Assembly: GCF_015707995.1 (NCBI RefSeq)
Contig: NZ_JAAGRY010000009.1
Span: 1 to 64,000 of the forward strand
From: Microbacterium paulum
GTDB lineage: Bacteria > Actinomycetota > Actinomycetes > Actinomycetales > Microbacteriaceae
Direction: 5' to 3'
Length of the DNA: 64,000 nt
The notes under the pieces were generated by a model. The model did not search any database. It worked only from the letters and a program-made list of their open reading frames with translations, and was not told the DNA's origin. The position numbers were made by a program, and so were the translations under genes. This document shows positions 57,390-64,000 of this stretch, piece after piece. The number at the start of each line of letters is the position of its first letter. Positions within the stretch are counted from its first letter, which is position 1.

Positions 57390-57424
57390 GTTCAACCTGT
57401 CCCATTCAGCGATCGAGGAGTCAC

Positions 57425-58144
57425 ATGGAGCGATCAGGGATCGACCCCGACGCCGAGGCCCTGCAGCACTGGGGTCACCCCCCGCACGCTCATGCCGTTG
57501 GCCAGTTCGTGACGGCGGTGACCGGCTCAGGAGTGCTGCGCATCGGCGAGAAGGACTGCGCGTTCGATGCCGCGACTGCGATCTGGGTACCTCCGGGCGT
57601 CGAACACTCGGCTATGTTCGCCCCGGACCTTCTGCCGCTCGCGATCGATCTTCACGACCCCGCTCTCCCGGCGGATGCGCGGCGAGTCAGCGTCAACACC
57701 TCTTTGTGGGCGCTGACGCTGGCGTGGGCTCGCGATGACGACGCACATCGCAACGCCGACCGAGAAAGCCGCATCGCCGACGCGATTCGAAGCTCCCCCT
57801 CGTTGCGCTCTCCGCTGCGGCTGCCGAAAGGACCGCTCACACGTCCCGTGATGGAGCACTTACGCCGTGCTCCCGCCGTCGCCCCGCCCCTCACCGAATG
57901 GGCAACGCGATTGCACGCCTCCGTGCCCACCATACGGCGCGCCTTCCTCGCGGAGACCGGCACGACCTACTCCGAGTGGACCACGCAGTTTCGCCTGGAA
58001 CTTTCGACCGATGTCCTGCGCGCAGGTGGAACCGTTGCACAAGTGGCACGCGCGATGGGGTTCAGCCCCAACGGGTACACACTTGCTTTCCGCCGCTGGA
58101 TGGGGCAGACACCGTCCGAATATCGCGCTCGCGTGCTGGCGTGA
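57425..58144 (+). CDS. AraC-family transcriptional regulator of siderophore uptake
   Basis: A 239-residue activator. The N-terminal cupin-like sensing region (HAHAVGQFVTAVTGSGVLRIGEKDCAFDAATAIWVPPGVEHSAMF) precedes two HTH motifs (TEWATRLHASVPTIRRAFLAETGTTYSEW, then GTVAQVARAMGFSPNGYTLAFRRWMGQTPSEYR). It diverges from the transporter operon and probably activates it when the siderophore is sensed. ATG 57425 follows GAGGAG. The intergenic iron box also lies upstream of it. Confidence 0.92.
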   Translation: MERSGIDPDAEALQHWGHPPHAHAVGQFVTAVTGSGVLRIGEKDCAFDAATAIWVPPGVEHSAMFAPDLLPLAIDLHDPALPADARRVSVNTSLWALTLAWARDDDAHRNADRESRIADAIRSSPSLRSPLRLPKGPLTRPVMEHLRRAPAVAPPLTEWATRLHASVPTIRRAFLAETGTTYSEWTTQFRLELSTDVLRAGGTVAQVARAMGFSPNGYTLAFRRWMGQTPSEYRARVLA

Positions 58145-58315
58145 CCCGCAGGCATCATGGCCTGATGGACAAAGGCAGACATGGTGTCCAGACCGAGATG
58201 TTGCCGAGCACGCTGACCTGTCCGACTCTGAGGCGACACGACCAGTAGCGTTTGCCAATAAGGGTACTTATGTCAGCCTGAATCGGCCTGACTTTCGTTC
58301 CGTTCTTCAAGTAAG

Positions 58316-58413
58316 TGTCCCCTGCCACCAGACAAGTCATTTCGGTCACCGAACATGTCATTCTCCGGTTTTCGGCGTTCAGAGGACGATGCTGCGTCAC
58401 TGGACATGTCACT
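58316..58413 (+). repeat. transposon-end-like block, copy 2 (possible Tn7-like end)
   Basis: Starts TGTCCCCTGCCACC and carries three ~20-bp direct sub-repeats: GACAAGTCAT (58331), GAACATGTCA with TCTCCGG (58351) and GGACATGTCA (58402). The same layout occurs at 51327-51424. It lies 580 bp upstream of the TnsA-like gene, where a Tn7-like right end with TnsB sites would be. Alternatively it could be a relict IS21-family end, since those also carry repeated TGTCA-containing boxes. No further gene is seen in the 58145-58606 gap. Confidence 0.6.
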
Positions 58414-58606
58414 GAGAAGACTGAGACTCGAGTCGTTACGAACTTCAGGGCGCTGATTCTCGCGGCGACGAACGGTGGCGATCCACCGCCATCGTCTCTG
58501 GAGTTTCCGCGCCTACGCCCACCGAGGTGTCATCTGCGACGTCAGGGTGCTGGATTCCGCACGGCAGAGATCGGTTGCTGTCGCCCGTGCTGGTTCGTGG
58601 GTAGTA

Positions 58607-58831
58607 CTAGCGTTTCAGCCGAGCTGTTAGCCGGTCAGTCGATTGCGCACGAAACCACTCGTCGTCTTCGAGCAACCCAACGAGTGTGCGGATCGTCAAC
58701 GAATGCGGCACACGTGGCCGCCCCGTGAGGACCGCAAGGCTTCCGCAGAACGTGATGAGGAATCGATATGCGGCAGGTTCAAGGTCGGTCGAGATGCGAA
58801 CGCGCGGCGTTTCGTGGTGTGAGATTGGCAT
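58607..58831 (-). CDS. small ribbon-helix-helix (ParG-like) DNA-binding protein
   Basis: A 74-residue protein. After a short N-terminal stretch, PRVRISTDLEPAAYRFLITFCG..RPRVPHSLTIRTLVGLLEDDEWFRAQ matches the beta-strand and helices of ribbon-helix-helix partition-like proteins of actinobacterial replicons. It is divergent from tnsA. It might regulate the transposase promoter. The start is uncertain, since a longer frame (to 59158) continues upstream. Confidence 0.55.
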   Translation of the reverse strand: MPISHHETPRVRISTDLEPAAYRFLITFCGSLAVLTGRPRVPHSLTIRTLVGLLEDDEWFRAQSTDRLTARLKR

Positions 58832-58996
58832 GACGCCAGACTGACCGAGCAGAGCGCCATGCACAACTAGTTGGGGTGTTCCCGCTTCTCTTCTTGGCCC
58901 ACTTGGTCGCAGGGTCGCTGCGCCGTGATGGCGCTCTTCTCTTGAATCGTTCGGTCGAATTCGGGATGCTTTGGAGTACGGAGCGAGTGAGGCGGT

Positions 58997-59728
58997 GTGG
59001 GTTCGGTGGACGTTGTCAATCTTCTGGATGAGCCACGGGCCCTTTGTCACCTCGCCGGCGCACGCGCGCCAGCCAACCTGAGCATCGACCAGTTCGCGGA
59101 CACACTCCCGAGATCGCTGCAACCTGTTTCGCGCATCCCCACGTGGCGTGGCAAACAAGCCTACGAGGGACGCTGGTGGTTCTCATCGATTGCTGCGCAC
59201 GTTGCATACGCCTCAGGGGGTGAGCGTGATCTCCTCGTCTGGCTTGACTTCGCCGGCAGCGTCACGCAACTCGTCCGCGATCCCGTGGTGATCGTAAGCG
59301 CCAGGACCGCTAGTACTCCCCCACTGCGCCCTTGGCTTTACGCGCAAACGACGGACGGATCGCGCCGCTTGTATTTTCACGCGAAACTTATGGATCGAGC
59401 GACCGACCTCGATGATGTACTCGGCAGGGCGGGCATCGAAGTTGAGATTGGCATGCGGCTCCCCGCCAAAGAGCTGCGGTTCATGAAATGGCTGTCGGGA
59501 TATCGGTTCACGCGCTTCCGGCTTCCGCTGGAAACTGAAGACCAGATCCGTGCTGCGTGCGCGACACCCCGACCATTGGGCGTCGCGATCCATGGGGCTG
59601 CCCAGGAATTGCCCTATGACCTCAGTACCATTCGGGGCAATCTCTACTCTCAGATATGGCGCCATGAGGTCAATTTCGTTGATGGATACAGCGACCTGTC
59701 AGACACGGCGAGGATCTGCGCCGCATGA
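58997..59728 (+). CDS. TnsA-like transposase endonuclease subunit (degenerate active site)
   Basis: A 243-residue protein from ATG 58997. Similar to actinobacterial TnsA-like heteromeric transposase subunits: the family segments are GGERDLLVWLDFAGSVTQLVRDPVVI (start of the nuclease core) and a C-terminal AKELRFMKWLSGYRFTRFR corresponding to the family's ANVRWLAGYRHPR segment. In active TnsA a PDF/Y Asp and a downstream Lys form the nuclease site; here the position reads RPWLYAQTTDG, without that Asp, and FHAK retains only a Lys. It may therefore not cut donor 5' strands. The stop overlaps the tnsB start by ATGA. Confidence 0.7.
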   Translation: MGSVDVVNLLDEPRALCHLAGARAPANLSIDQFADTLPRSLQPVSRIPTWRGKQAYEGRWWFSSIAAHVAYASGGERDLLVWLDFAGSVTQLVRDPVVIVSARTASTPPLRPWLYAQTTDGSRRLYFHAKLMDRATDLDDVLGRAGIEVEIGMRLPAKELRFMKWLSGYRFTRFRLPLETEDQIRAACATPRPLGVAIHGAAQELPYDLSTIRGNLYSQIWRHEVNFVDGYSDLSDTARICAA

Positions 59729-61515
59729 ACGCCGACCTTGAGCCAGTCGCTGAACTCGCTCGACTCTCCCCTGCCGAGCGGGCCCGGTGCGAAGCGATCG
59801 AGCGCGTTATTCGGACCGTCGACGCGGTTCAGGCGCCGGAGCCTGAGCCGCGGGCTGAGCGCGTTCGCCGCGAGCTCAAGCGGCAACTAGGAATCGACGT
59901 TTCGCGGCGTCAGGCGTATCGATACCTCGCCTCCTTTCGACTTGGTGGCGTCGCAGCGCTTGCGGACGCTCGGAAGACCGGGAAAAATCGAGCCACGAAG
60001 ACTGATCCACGGGTCATTGAGCTCATCGAAAGTGAATTGAAAGACCAGCTCGAGATCTCTACGGGCACTCGATCGCGCACGATCGCACGAGTGAAATGGG
60101 AAGCGTCGCGGCAGGGCGTTCCTGTCCCATCGACGCGGACCATGTATCGACTCGTCGAGCAGCTCGACCGACACCGAGGGAGCTTCGGCGCCGCAACGAC
60201 GCGGCGCTCCAAGGCGGTGAGACCCGACCGCACATTCAGGTCTTCCCAGCCGTCTCGCCCAGGGGAGCTCGTCGAGATCGATTCCACTCCGCTCGACCTA
60301 TTCGTTCAGTTGCCCGATGGCACAGTCGGCCGCCCCGAGCTCACTTACGCGATCGACGTCGCCACGGGAACGATCGGCGCGACCCTGCTCCACGGGCGTG
60401 CTGCGAAGTCGGTAGATATCGGTGCAGTTCTGCTCACCCGGATGCTGACGCGGATCGTTGATCAGCCGTGGTGGGGCGACGCGGTCTCATTCGCTAAGGC
60501 TGTGTTCGCGCCCACCTCTGAGCCCCTCGGTCGGGTGCTTGAGGAAGCCGCGGCCCGCGTGCCACTGATCGTTCCCGAGACGGTGACCGTAGACCGCGGC
60601 AAAGTCTTCGTTGGGTCCACCTTTACGGCAGCATGCGAACGCCTGGAGATCTCTCAGATCCGCGCCAATCCGCGCCAAGGCACAGACAAACCGCACGTCG
60701 AAGGCGGGTTCAAGCGGATCCGTGACGGGTTCGTACAATATTTCGCTGGGTATACCGGTGGACACACGCAGAACCGCGGCGATGAGCCTCGAACGGAGGC
60801 GGTTTGGAGTCTCGGCGAGGTGCGCCTACTTCTCGACCTTTGGATCATTCTTGAATGGCAGACGACACCGCAATCAGGACTCCGGCTGCCCGGCATGCCG
60901 CAGCGCGCCCTCTCCCCCAACCAGATGTACACGGCGCTGTCTGCTGCGGCACCACACGTGCCGGTGAGCTTGAGCCGCGATGACTACATCGCGCTCCTCC
61001 CCCTCGCATGGCGCACCATTCAGCCGTACGGGCTGAACTTTGGCGGACTCGTCTACGATGCCGAAGCGCTCCATCCGATGAGGGGGCGGCAGTCGGGCCT
61101 TTCAGGTGAAGCTCGCGGGCGCTGGGAGATCCGCTACGACCCATACAACCTCCGGCAAGTTTGGGTTCGTGACATCGCGAATAGTCGCTGGATCACCGCA
61201 TCTTGGGCGTTGGCAGCTCGGACCGATCATCCGTTCAGTCGCGAAGTCCTCCGCGCGGCGCAGCGTGCCGTCACGGAGCCCGGCCCCGCAACGACGATCG
61301 ATATTCTTGAGCAGATCAATCGCATCCAAGCGCAGCGTGTCACGCCTCAGATAGGTGCATCACCCAAGAAGAACCGCGTCACGGAAGGTGACCGACCTGC
61401 GCCTGTCGTTGAACTCCGTGCCCTAGACAGCGAAGGCAGTGCAGGTACTGAACGCGCGGCTGGAACGAAGGCCCGCGCAGCACTCCCTAATGCCCGGCTT
61501 CGCCTTCTGGACTGA
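59725..61515 (+). CDS. TnsB-like DDE transposase
   Basis: A 596-residue transposase. N-terminal HTH (LGIDVSRRQAYRYLASFRLGGVAALADARKTG) for end binding. The RNase H-like core has DDE residues in LVEIDSTPLDLFV (first Asp), ETVTVDRGKVFVG (second Asp) and PHVEGGFKRIRDGF (Glu). The C-terminal part includes a Mu-type beta-barrel (GRWEIRYDPYNLRQVWVRD). Expected to join 3' ends to target DNA with TnsC. All catalytic residues are intact. Overlaps tnsA. Confidence 0.93.
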   Translation: MNADLEPVAELARLSPAERARCEAIERVIRTVDAVQAPEPEPRAERVRRELKRQLGIDVSRRQAYRYLASFRLGGVAALADARKTGKNRATKTDPRVIELIESELKDQLEISTGTRSRTIARVKWEASRQGVPVPSTRTMYRLVEQLDRHRGSFGAATTRRSKAVRPDRTFRSSQPSRPGELVEIDSTPLDLFVQLPDGTVGRPELTYAIDVATGTIGATLLHGRAAKSVDIGAVLLTRMLTRIVDQPWWGDAVSFAKAVFAPTSEPLGRVLEEAAARVPLIVPETVTVDRGKVFVGSTFTAACERLEISQIRANPRQGTDKPHVEGGFKRIRDGFVQYFAGYTGGHTQNRGDEPRTEAVWSLGEVRLLLDLWIILEWQTTPQSGLRLPGMPQRALSPNQMYTALSAAAPHVPVSLSRDDYIALLPLAWRTIQPYGLNFGGLVYDAEALHPMRGRQSGLSGEARGRWEIRYDPYNLRQVWVRDIANSRWITASWALAARTDHPFSREVLRAAQRAVTEPGPATTIDILEQINRIQAQRVTPQIGASPKKNRVTEGDRPAPVVELRALDSEGSAGTERAAGTKARAALPNARLRLLD

Positions 61516-61517
61516 CG

Positions 61518-62549
61518 ATGGCTATCCCAACGAACCTGCAGGACTGGCGCGAGTATGTCACCCGCGAACCACAACGTCCGGACCATCTCAGCGATCGGGA
61601 ACTCAAAGCGCTGTCGGCTCGCGCGCTCGACGCCTACAACGAGAGGCGATTCGCCTGGCTCACTGCGGACACCGTGCTCGGCACCCCTGACGTGCAAAAG
61701 CTGCGACGGCTGTGGGCGACGCTTCGCGCCGAGACGCTTTTCGGAACAAACACGGCAGCGAAGATGCTGAGTGTGTCAGGCGCTCCGACGTCCGGCAAAA
61801 CCACCGCGGCGCTCTGGATCGCCCGCGATCACGAACGAAATGAGCGGCGTCGGCACCCCGCACGTCGGCCTGACCAACTCCAGCCGTCGCTCTACGTTGT
61901 GACTCCGCCGGCGACGACGCCGAAGATGCTCCTCGTCGCCTTCTGCAACGTTCTCGGCCTCCCCCACGCCCGTGCAAGCACAGCACAGGACCTGATCGAG
62001 CGAGTCCACGCCGTCCTGCGCACTCTTCAAACGTCCCTGATCGTGCTCGATGAGATCCACAATGTGCAGAGCAACCGACAGATCGGGGCAGAAGCGGCCT
62101 CAACGCTGAAGCTCTTCGCCGAACGCTTGGACTGCGCTTTCATTCTCAACGGCATCGACCTCGATAGAAGCCCGGTGTTTGCGGGAGCCGTCGGCGAACA
62201 ACTCGCCAGCCGCACCATCCGATACGACATGCGCGGCTACCGCTACAACTCCGCCCAAGCACGCGAGGAGTGGGCGGAGCTTCTCGCCAGCTGCTGCGAT
62301 ATCCTCCCACTCACCCGCCAAAGCGACCAGGTCTTCGCTGATGCAGGCCCATGGCTTTTCGAAGTGACGGGCGGTTCGATTGGGCGGCTCCGTTCCCTGC
62401 TGCGTCGAGCCGCGATCGACGCCATCACCTCCGGCCGTGAGCGCGTCACTATGGCCGACATGGAGGTCTTCGCGAATCAGGGCGGGCACTCTCACAAACC
62501 CGCCTCGACCCCGCGCGCCGCCCGAAACTTGGATGCAGCATCGGCATGA
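61518..62549 (+). CDS. TnsC-like AAA+ target-selection ATPase
   Basis: A 343-residue ATPase. Walker A is SGAPTSGKTTAALWIA (about residue 88) and Walker B TSLIVLDEIHNVQS. Sensor/arginine features follow (FILNGIDLD). Expected to form filaments on target DNA and bridge TniQ to the transposase. Starts 2 bp after tnsB and overlaps tniQ by ATGA. Confidence 0.92.
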   Translation: MAIPTNLQDWREYVTREPQRPDHLSDRELKALSARALDAYNERRFAWLTADTVLGTPDVQKLRRLWATLRAETLFGTNTAAKMLSVSGAPTSGKTTAALWIARDHERNERRRHPARRPDQLQPSLYVVTPPATTPKMLLVAFCNVLGLPHARASTAQDLIERVHAVLRTLQTSLIVLDEIHNVQSNRQIGAEAASTLKLFAERLDCAFILNGIDLDRSPVFAGAVGEQLASRTIRYDMRGYRYNSAQAREEWAELLASCCDILPLTRQSDQVFADAGPWLFEVTGGSIGRLRSLLRRAAIDAITSGRERVTMADMEVFANQGGHSHKPASTPRAARNLDAASA

Positions 62550-63355
62550 GCGAAACCACGCTCGAGGGCGGAGCACGTGACCACATCGCTCCGCTCCCGA
62601 TACGTGTCCGACGCGTGTACAACGAGTCGATGGACAGTTATATTCGACGGCTCGCATCGGCGAACGGCGTGACGGCGGTCGACGTCGGCAGGTGGCTCCG
62701 CGAGTCCGCGATCCTCCCCCGCGAGCTCTCCAAAGCCACGTGGTACGCGGCCTGGGCCCGACTGGGTGATTTGCCTCCCAAGTCACTGCCCGGCGATCCT
62801 GGCCCAGGTGTTGATCGCGCATTATGTCGCCGATGCAGCCACGGGCAACGAGTGGAAGGCAGGATGCCAGCGTGGGGCCTGATCTGTCTGCGGCACGGCT
62901 GCTGGATCGACCCAGCAGACGGGTCCTCCATGCGGCAGACGGAGCTTCGAGCCGAACGTGCTTTCCGGCGGACGCTTTCTTCCAGCGGGCTACACATGGA
63001 GAGCCCCGGCCTGCAGTTTGCACTGCGTCTCGCGTCGCTCGCGGTTAGTCCTGACTGGCTCGACGCACGGACCCACCGACATGGATTTCGATCACTCCGG
63101 GCTAGCCTCTTTCCCGCGCAGGTCCGCATCGCCGCCGACCTGTTCAGACACGACGAGCTCGCGGCCTTGAGATCGACTGAGCCCGGTCGTCGCCTCGAGT
63201 CGTGCGAACGATGGCTCGCTTGCCGCATCGCCGGTCTCGGCGAACGAGACGAGCCCTGGCGCGCTGCGGGAATCCTCAGCGCGCTCCTGCAACATCTTGA
63301 AGACCGCACGGTCGTCGTTGAGCTCGAAGAGATCCTTTACCGGTTCGCCCGGTAA
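62546..63355 (+). CDS. TniQ-family target-selector protein
   Basis: A 269-residue TniQ. The N-terminal helical region (NESMDSYIRRLASANGVTAVDVGRWLRE) begins the family; the zinc-finger is CRRCSHGQ..CLRHGC. A long C-terminal helical tail follows. In Tn7-like elements TniQ (TnsD) chooses the target by DNA sequence or by recruiting a CRISPR effector; nothing here indicates which. Overlaps tnsC. The 3' end is overlapped antisense by the convergent gene at 63092-63355. Confidence 0.85.
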   Translation: MSETTLEGGARDHIAPLPIRVRRVYNESMDSYIRRLASANGVTAVDVGRWLRESAILPRELSKATWYAAWARLGDLPPKSLPGDPGPGVDRALCRRCSHGQRVEGRMPAWGLICLRHGCWIDPADGSSMRQTELRAERAFRRTLSSSGLHMESPGLQFALRLASLAVSPDWLDARTHRHGFRSLRASLFPAQVRIAADLFRHDELAALRSTEPGRRLESCERWLACRIAGLGERDEPWRAAGILSALLQHLEDRTVVVELEEILYRFAR

Positions 63356-64000
63356 AGGGTACCGATTGACATGGTCAGGAATCTCGGAGAGGACCCGCCC
63401 CACATACATCTGTGCACGCGCTACGGTGTCCTCGTCCGTTACTTGCCACACCGCGCCCTTCTTGCGGTGCTCCACGCAGTACGCGTCGAGGACCGTTCCT
63501 GGCCTGATGATCCGAGGTGCCAAGGTTGGGCTAGCGACGACCAGCACCTCTGCCCGCGAACCTTCAGGGACCCCTCGTCGGATGGGGGTACGAAGGGCAT
63601 CTGAGGCACCAAAAGCGAACGGTGCGCCGCGTCGATATCCCCAGAGTTCGACATACGTCGTTGTCCAACTTGGGAGCGACATCTTCTGAGGTTCGAGGAA
63701 GGCATCGAGCACCCAGCCCGGGATGTACCAGAACGCGCCCCCCACGCTCAACGTCCCGCGATCAATCAGCTTGAGAAGCGCCTTCCGATTCCAAGGATTG
63801 TCGGGATTCGTTCTCGTCGATGGACTCTGACCATGTGGCCGCGCGAGCACACCAAACTGACCGGTAGCGCGGTTGTCGCCGGCATCGCTTGCAAGCGCGA
63901 GGGTGCGAAGCGTGCTGGCGTTCGCTCGCGCGATCTCAGGCACACGATCGTGGACGTGAATGCCAGGGTTGGGACCTCTCGAGTACCTCGGGACGGAGGA
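63092..64000 (-). CDS. unrecognised protein, convergent with tniQ, 5'-partial
   Basis: The minus-strand frame is open to the right edge, so the start is outside. Translated text (GIHVHDRVPEIARANASTLRTLALAS, then NPWNRKALLKLIDRGTLSVGGAFWYIPGWVLDAFLEPQKM, then VLDAYCVEHRKKGAVWQVTDEDTVARAQMYVGRVL) looks like real coding sequence but matches no family I know. The first ATG-like start in the window is 63943. Its last ~85 codons overlap tniQ antisense by 264 bp, so the true stop may be earlier or there may be a frameshift. Likely transposon cargo. Confidence 0.6.
   Translation of the reverse strand, partial: SSVPRYSRGPNPGIHVHDRVPEIARANASTLRTLALASDAGDNRATGQFGVLARPHGQSPSTRTNPDNPWNRKALLKLIDRGTLSVGGAFWYIPGWVLDAFLEPQKMSLPSWTTTYVELWGYRRGAPFAFGASDALRTPIRRGVPEGSRAEVLVVASPTLAPRIIRPGTVLDAYCVEHRKKGAVWQVTDEDTVARAQMYVGRVLSEIPDHVNRYPLPGEPVKDLFELNDDRAVFKMLQERAEDSRSAPGLVSFAETGDAASEPSFARLEATTGLSRSQGRELVVSEQVGGDADLRGKEASPE

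Larger units (their letters stand above)
58316..64000. mobile_element. Tn7-like transposon, right-edge partial
   Basis: Gene order TnsA-like, TnsB, TnsC, TniQ, all forward with 4-bp or 2-bp junctions, defines a Tn7-like heteromeric transposition module. A candidate end lies at 58316-58413. The other end and most cargo, if present, are beyond 64000. Target selection would be by TniQ; no TnsD/TnsE-size protein, Cas genes or CRISPR array is in the window. A small ribbon-helix-helix gene sits between the end and tnsA, and an unrelated gene converges on tniQ. Confidence 0.75.

Noticed and set aside
58180..58250. Possible inverted partner end (GACA-containing boxes) just left of the 58316 block
   Set aside because: Boxes such as CTGGTCGTGTCGCC on the minus strand are only loosely similar, and no target duplication pairs with 51327. 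Too weak to call the other end of an element.
58315..58728. 137-codon forward frame across the transposon-end-like block
   Set aside because: Its first residues derive from the end sub-repeats themselves and the rest has no domain. Part overlaps the small ribbon-helix-helix gene on the other strand.

Overview
The window is high-GC chromosomal DNA of an actinobacterium, most likely Microbacteriaceae and plausibly Microbacterium. The grounds are very high GC, frequent GTG starts, many 4-bp ATGA/GTGA gene overlaps, the RNA-polymerase protein RbpA, and the actinobacterial pafB-pafC-tatA-tatC-helY gene order. The genus is inference; the class is well supported. No Pup or proteasome genes are visible where many actinobacteria keep them.

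Region by region. (1) 1-4.4 kb: a branched-chain/acyl-CoA catabolic cluster (E2 acyltransferase, acyl-CoA dehydrogenase, MaoC hydratase, CitE-like lyase) with a TetR regulator and two matching operator palindromes. (2) 4.4-11.5 kb: housekeeping genes, preceded by a four-copy ~113-bp hairpin-forming repeat. (3) 11.59-33.35 kb: a ~21.7 kb integrative element inserted at the 3' end of tRNA-Leu(GAG). It has 22-bp att repeats, paired arm-type integrase sites at both ends, tyrosine integrase, excisionase, XRE regulator and MobF-type relaxase. No type IV secretion or replication genes were recognised, so it looks mobilisable rather than self-transmissible. Two further elements sit inside it. A ~4.15 kb tyrosine-recombinase element has split a Fic toxin gene in two. 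A 4.0 kb IS21-family element, which also carries a SRPBCC-EVE-MarR operon, has landed in an already broken lipoprotein gene. The rest of the island holds a three-gene operon of unknown function, an AAA ATPase, and a Clp-N/SRPBCC fusion with its small HTH partner. (4) 33.4-51.1 kb: conserved core genes (uppP, PAC2, trmI, FKBP, pafBC, tatAC, helY, lnt, rbpA, GDPD, SPFH/NfeD). (5) 51.3-58.4 kb: an iron-siderophore uptake cassette controlled by an AraC regulator and an apparent DtxR/IdeR iron box. It lies between two same-orientation copies of a ~98-bp transposon-end-like sequence. (6) 58.3-64 kb: the transposition module of a Tn7-like transposon (TnsA-like, TnsB, TnsC, TniQ), with a small ribbon-helix-helix protein and an unrecognised gene that runs off the right edge.

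Most striking are the reconstructed fic gene interrupted by the recombinase element, the IS21 element with passenger genes, the Tn7-like module whose TnsA seems to lack its catalytic aspartate, and the siderophore cassette between repeated transposon-end-like blocks.
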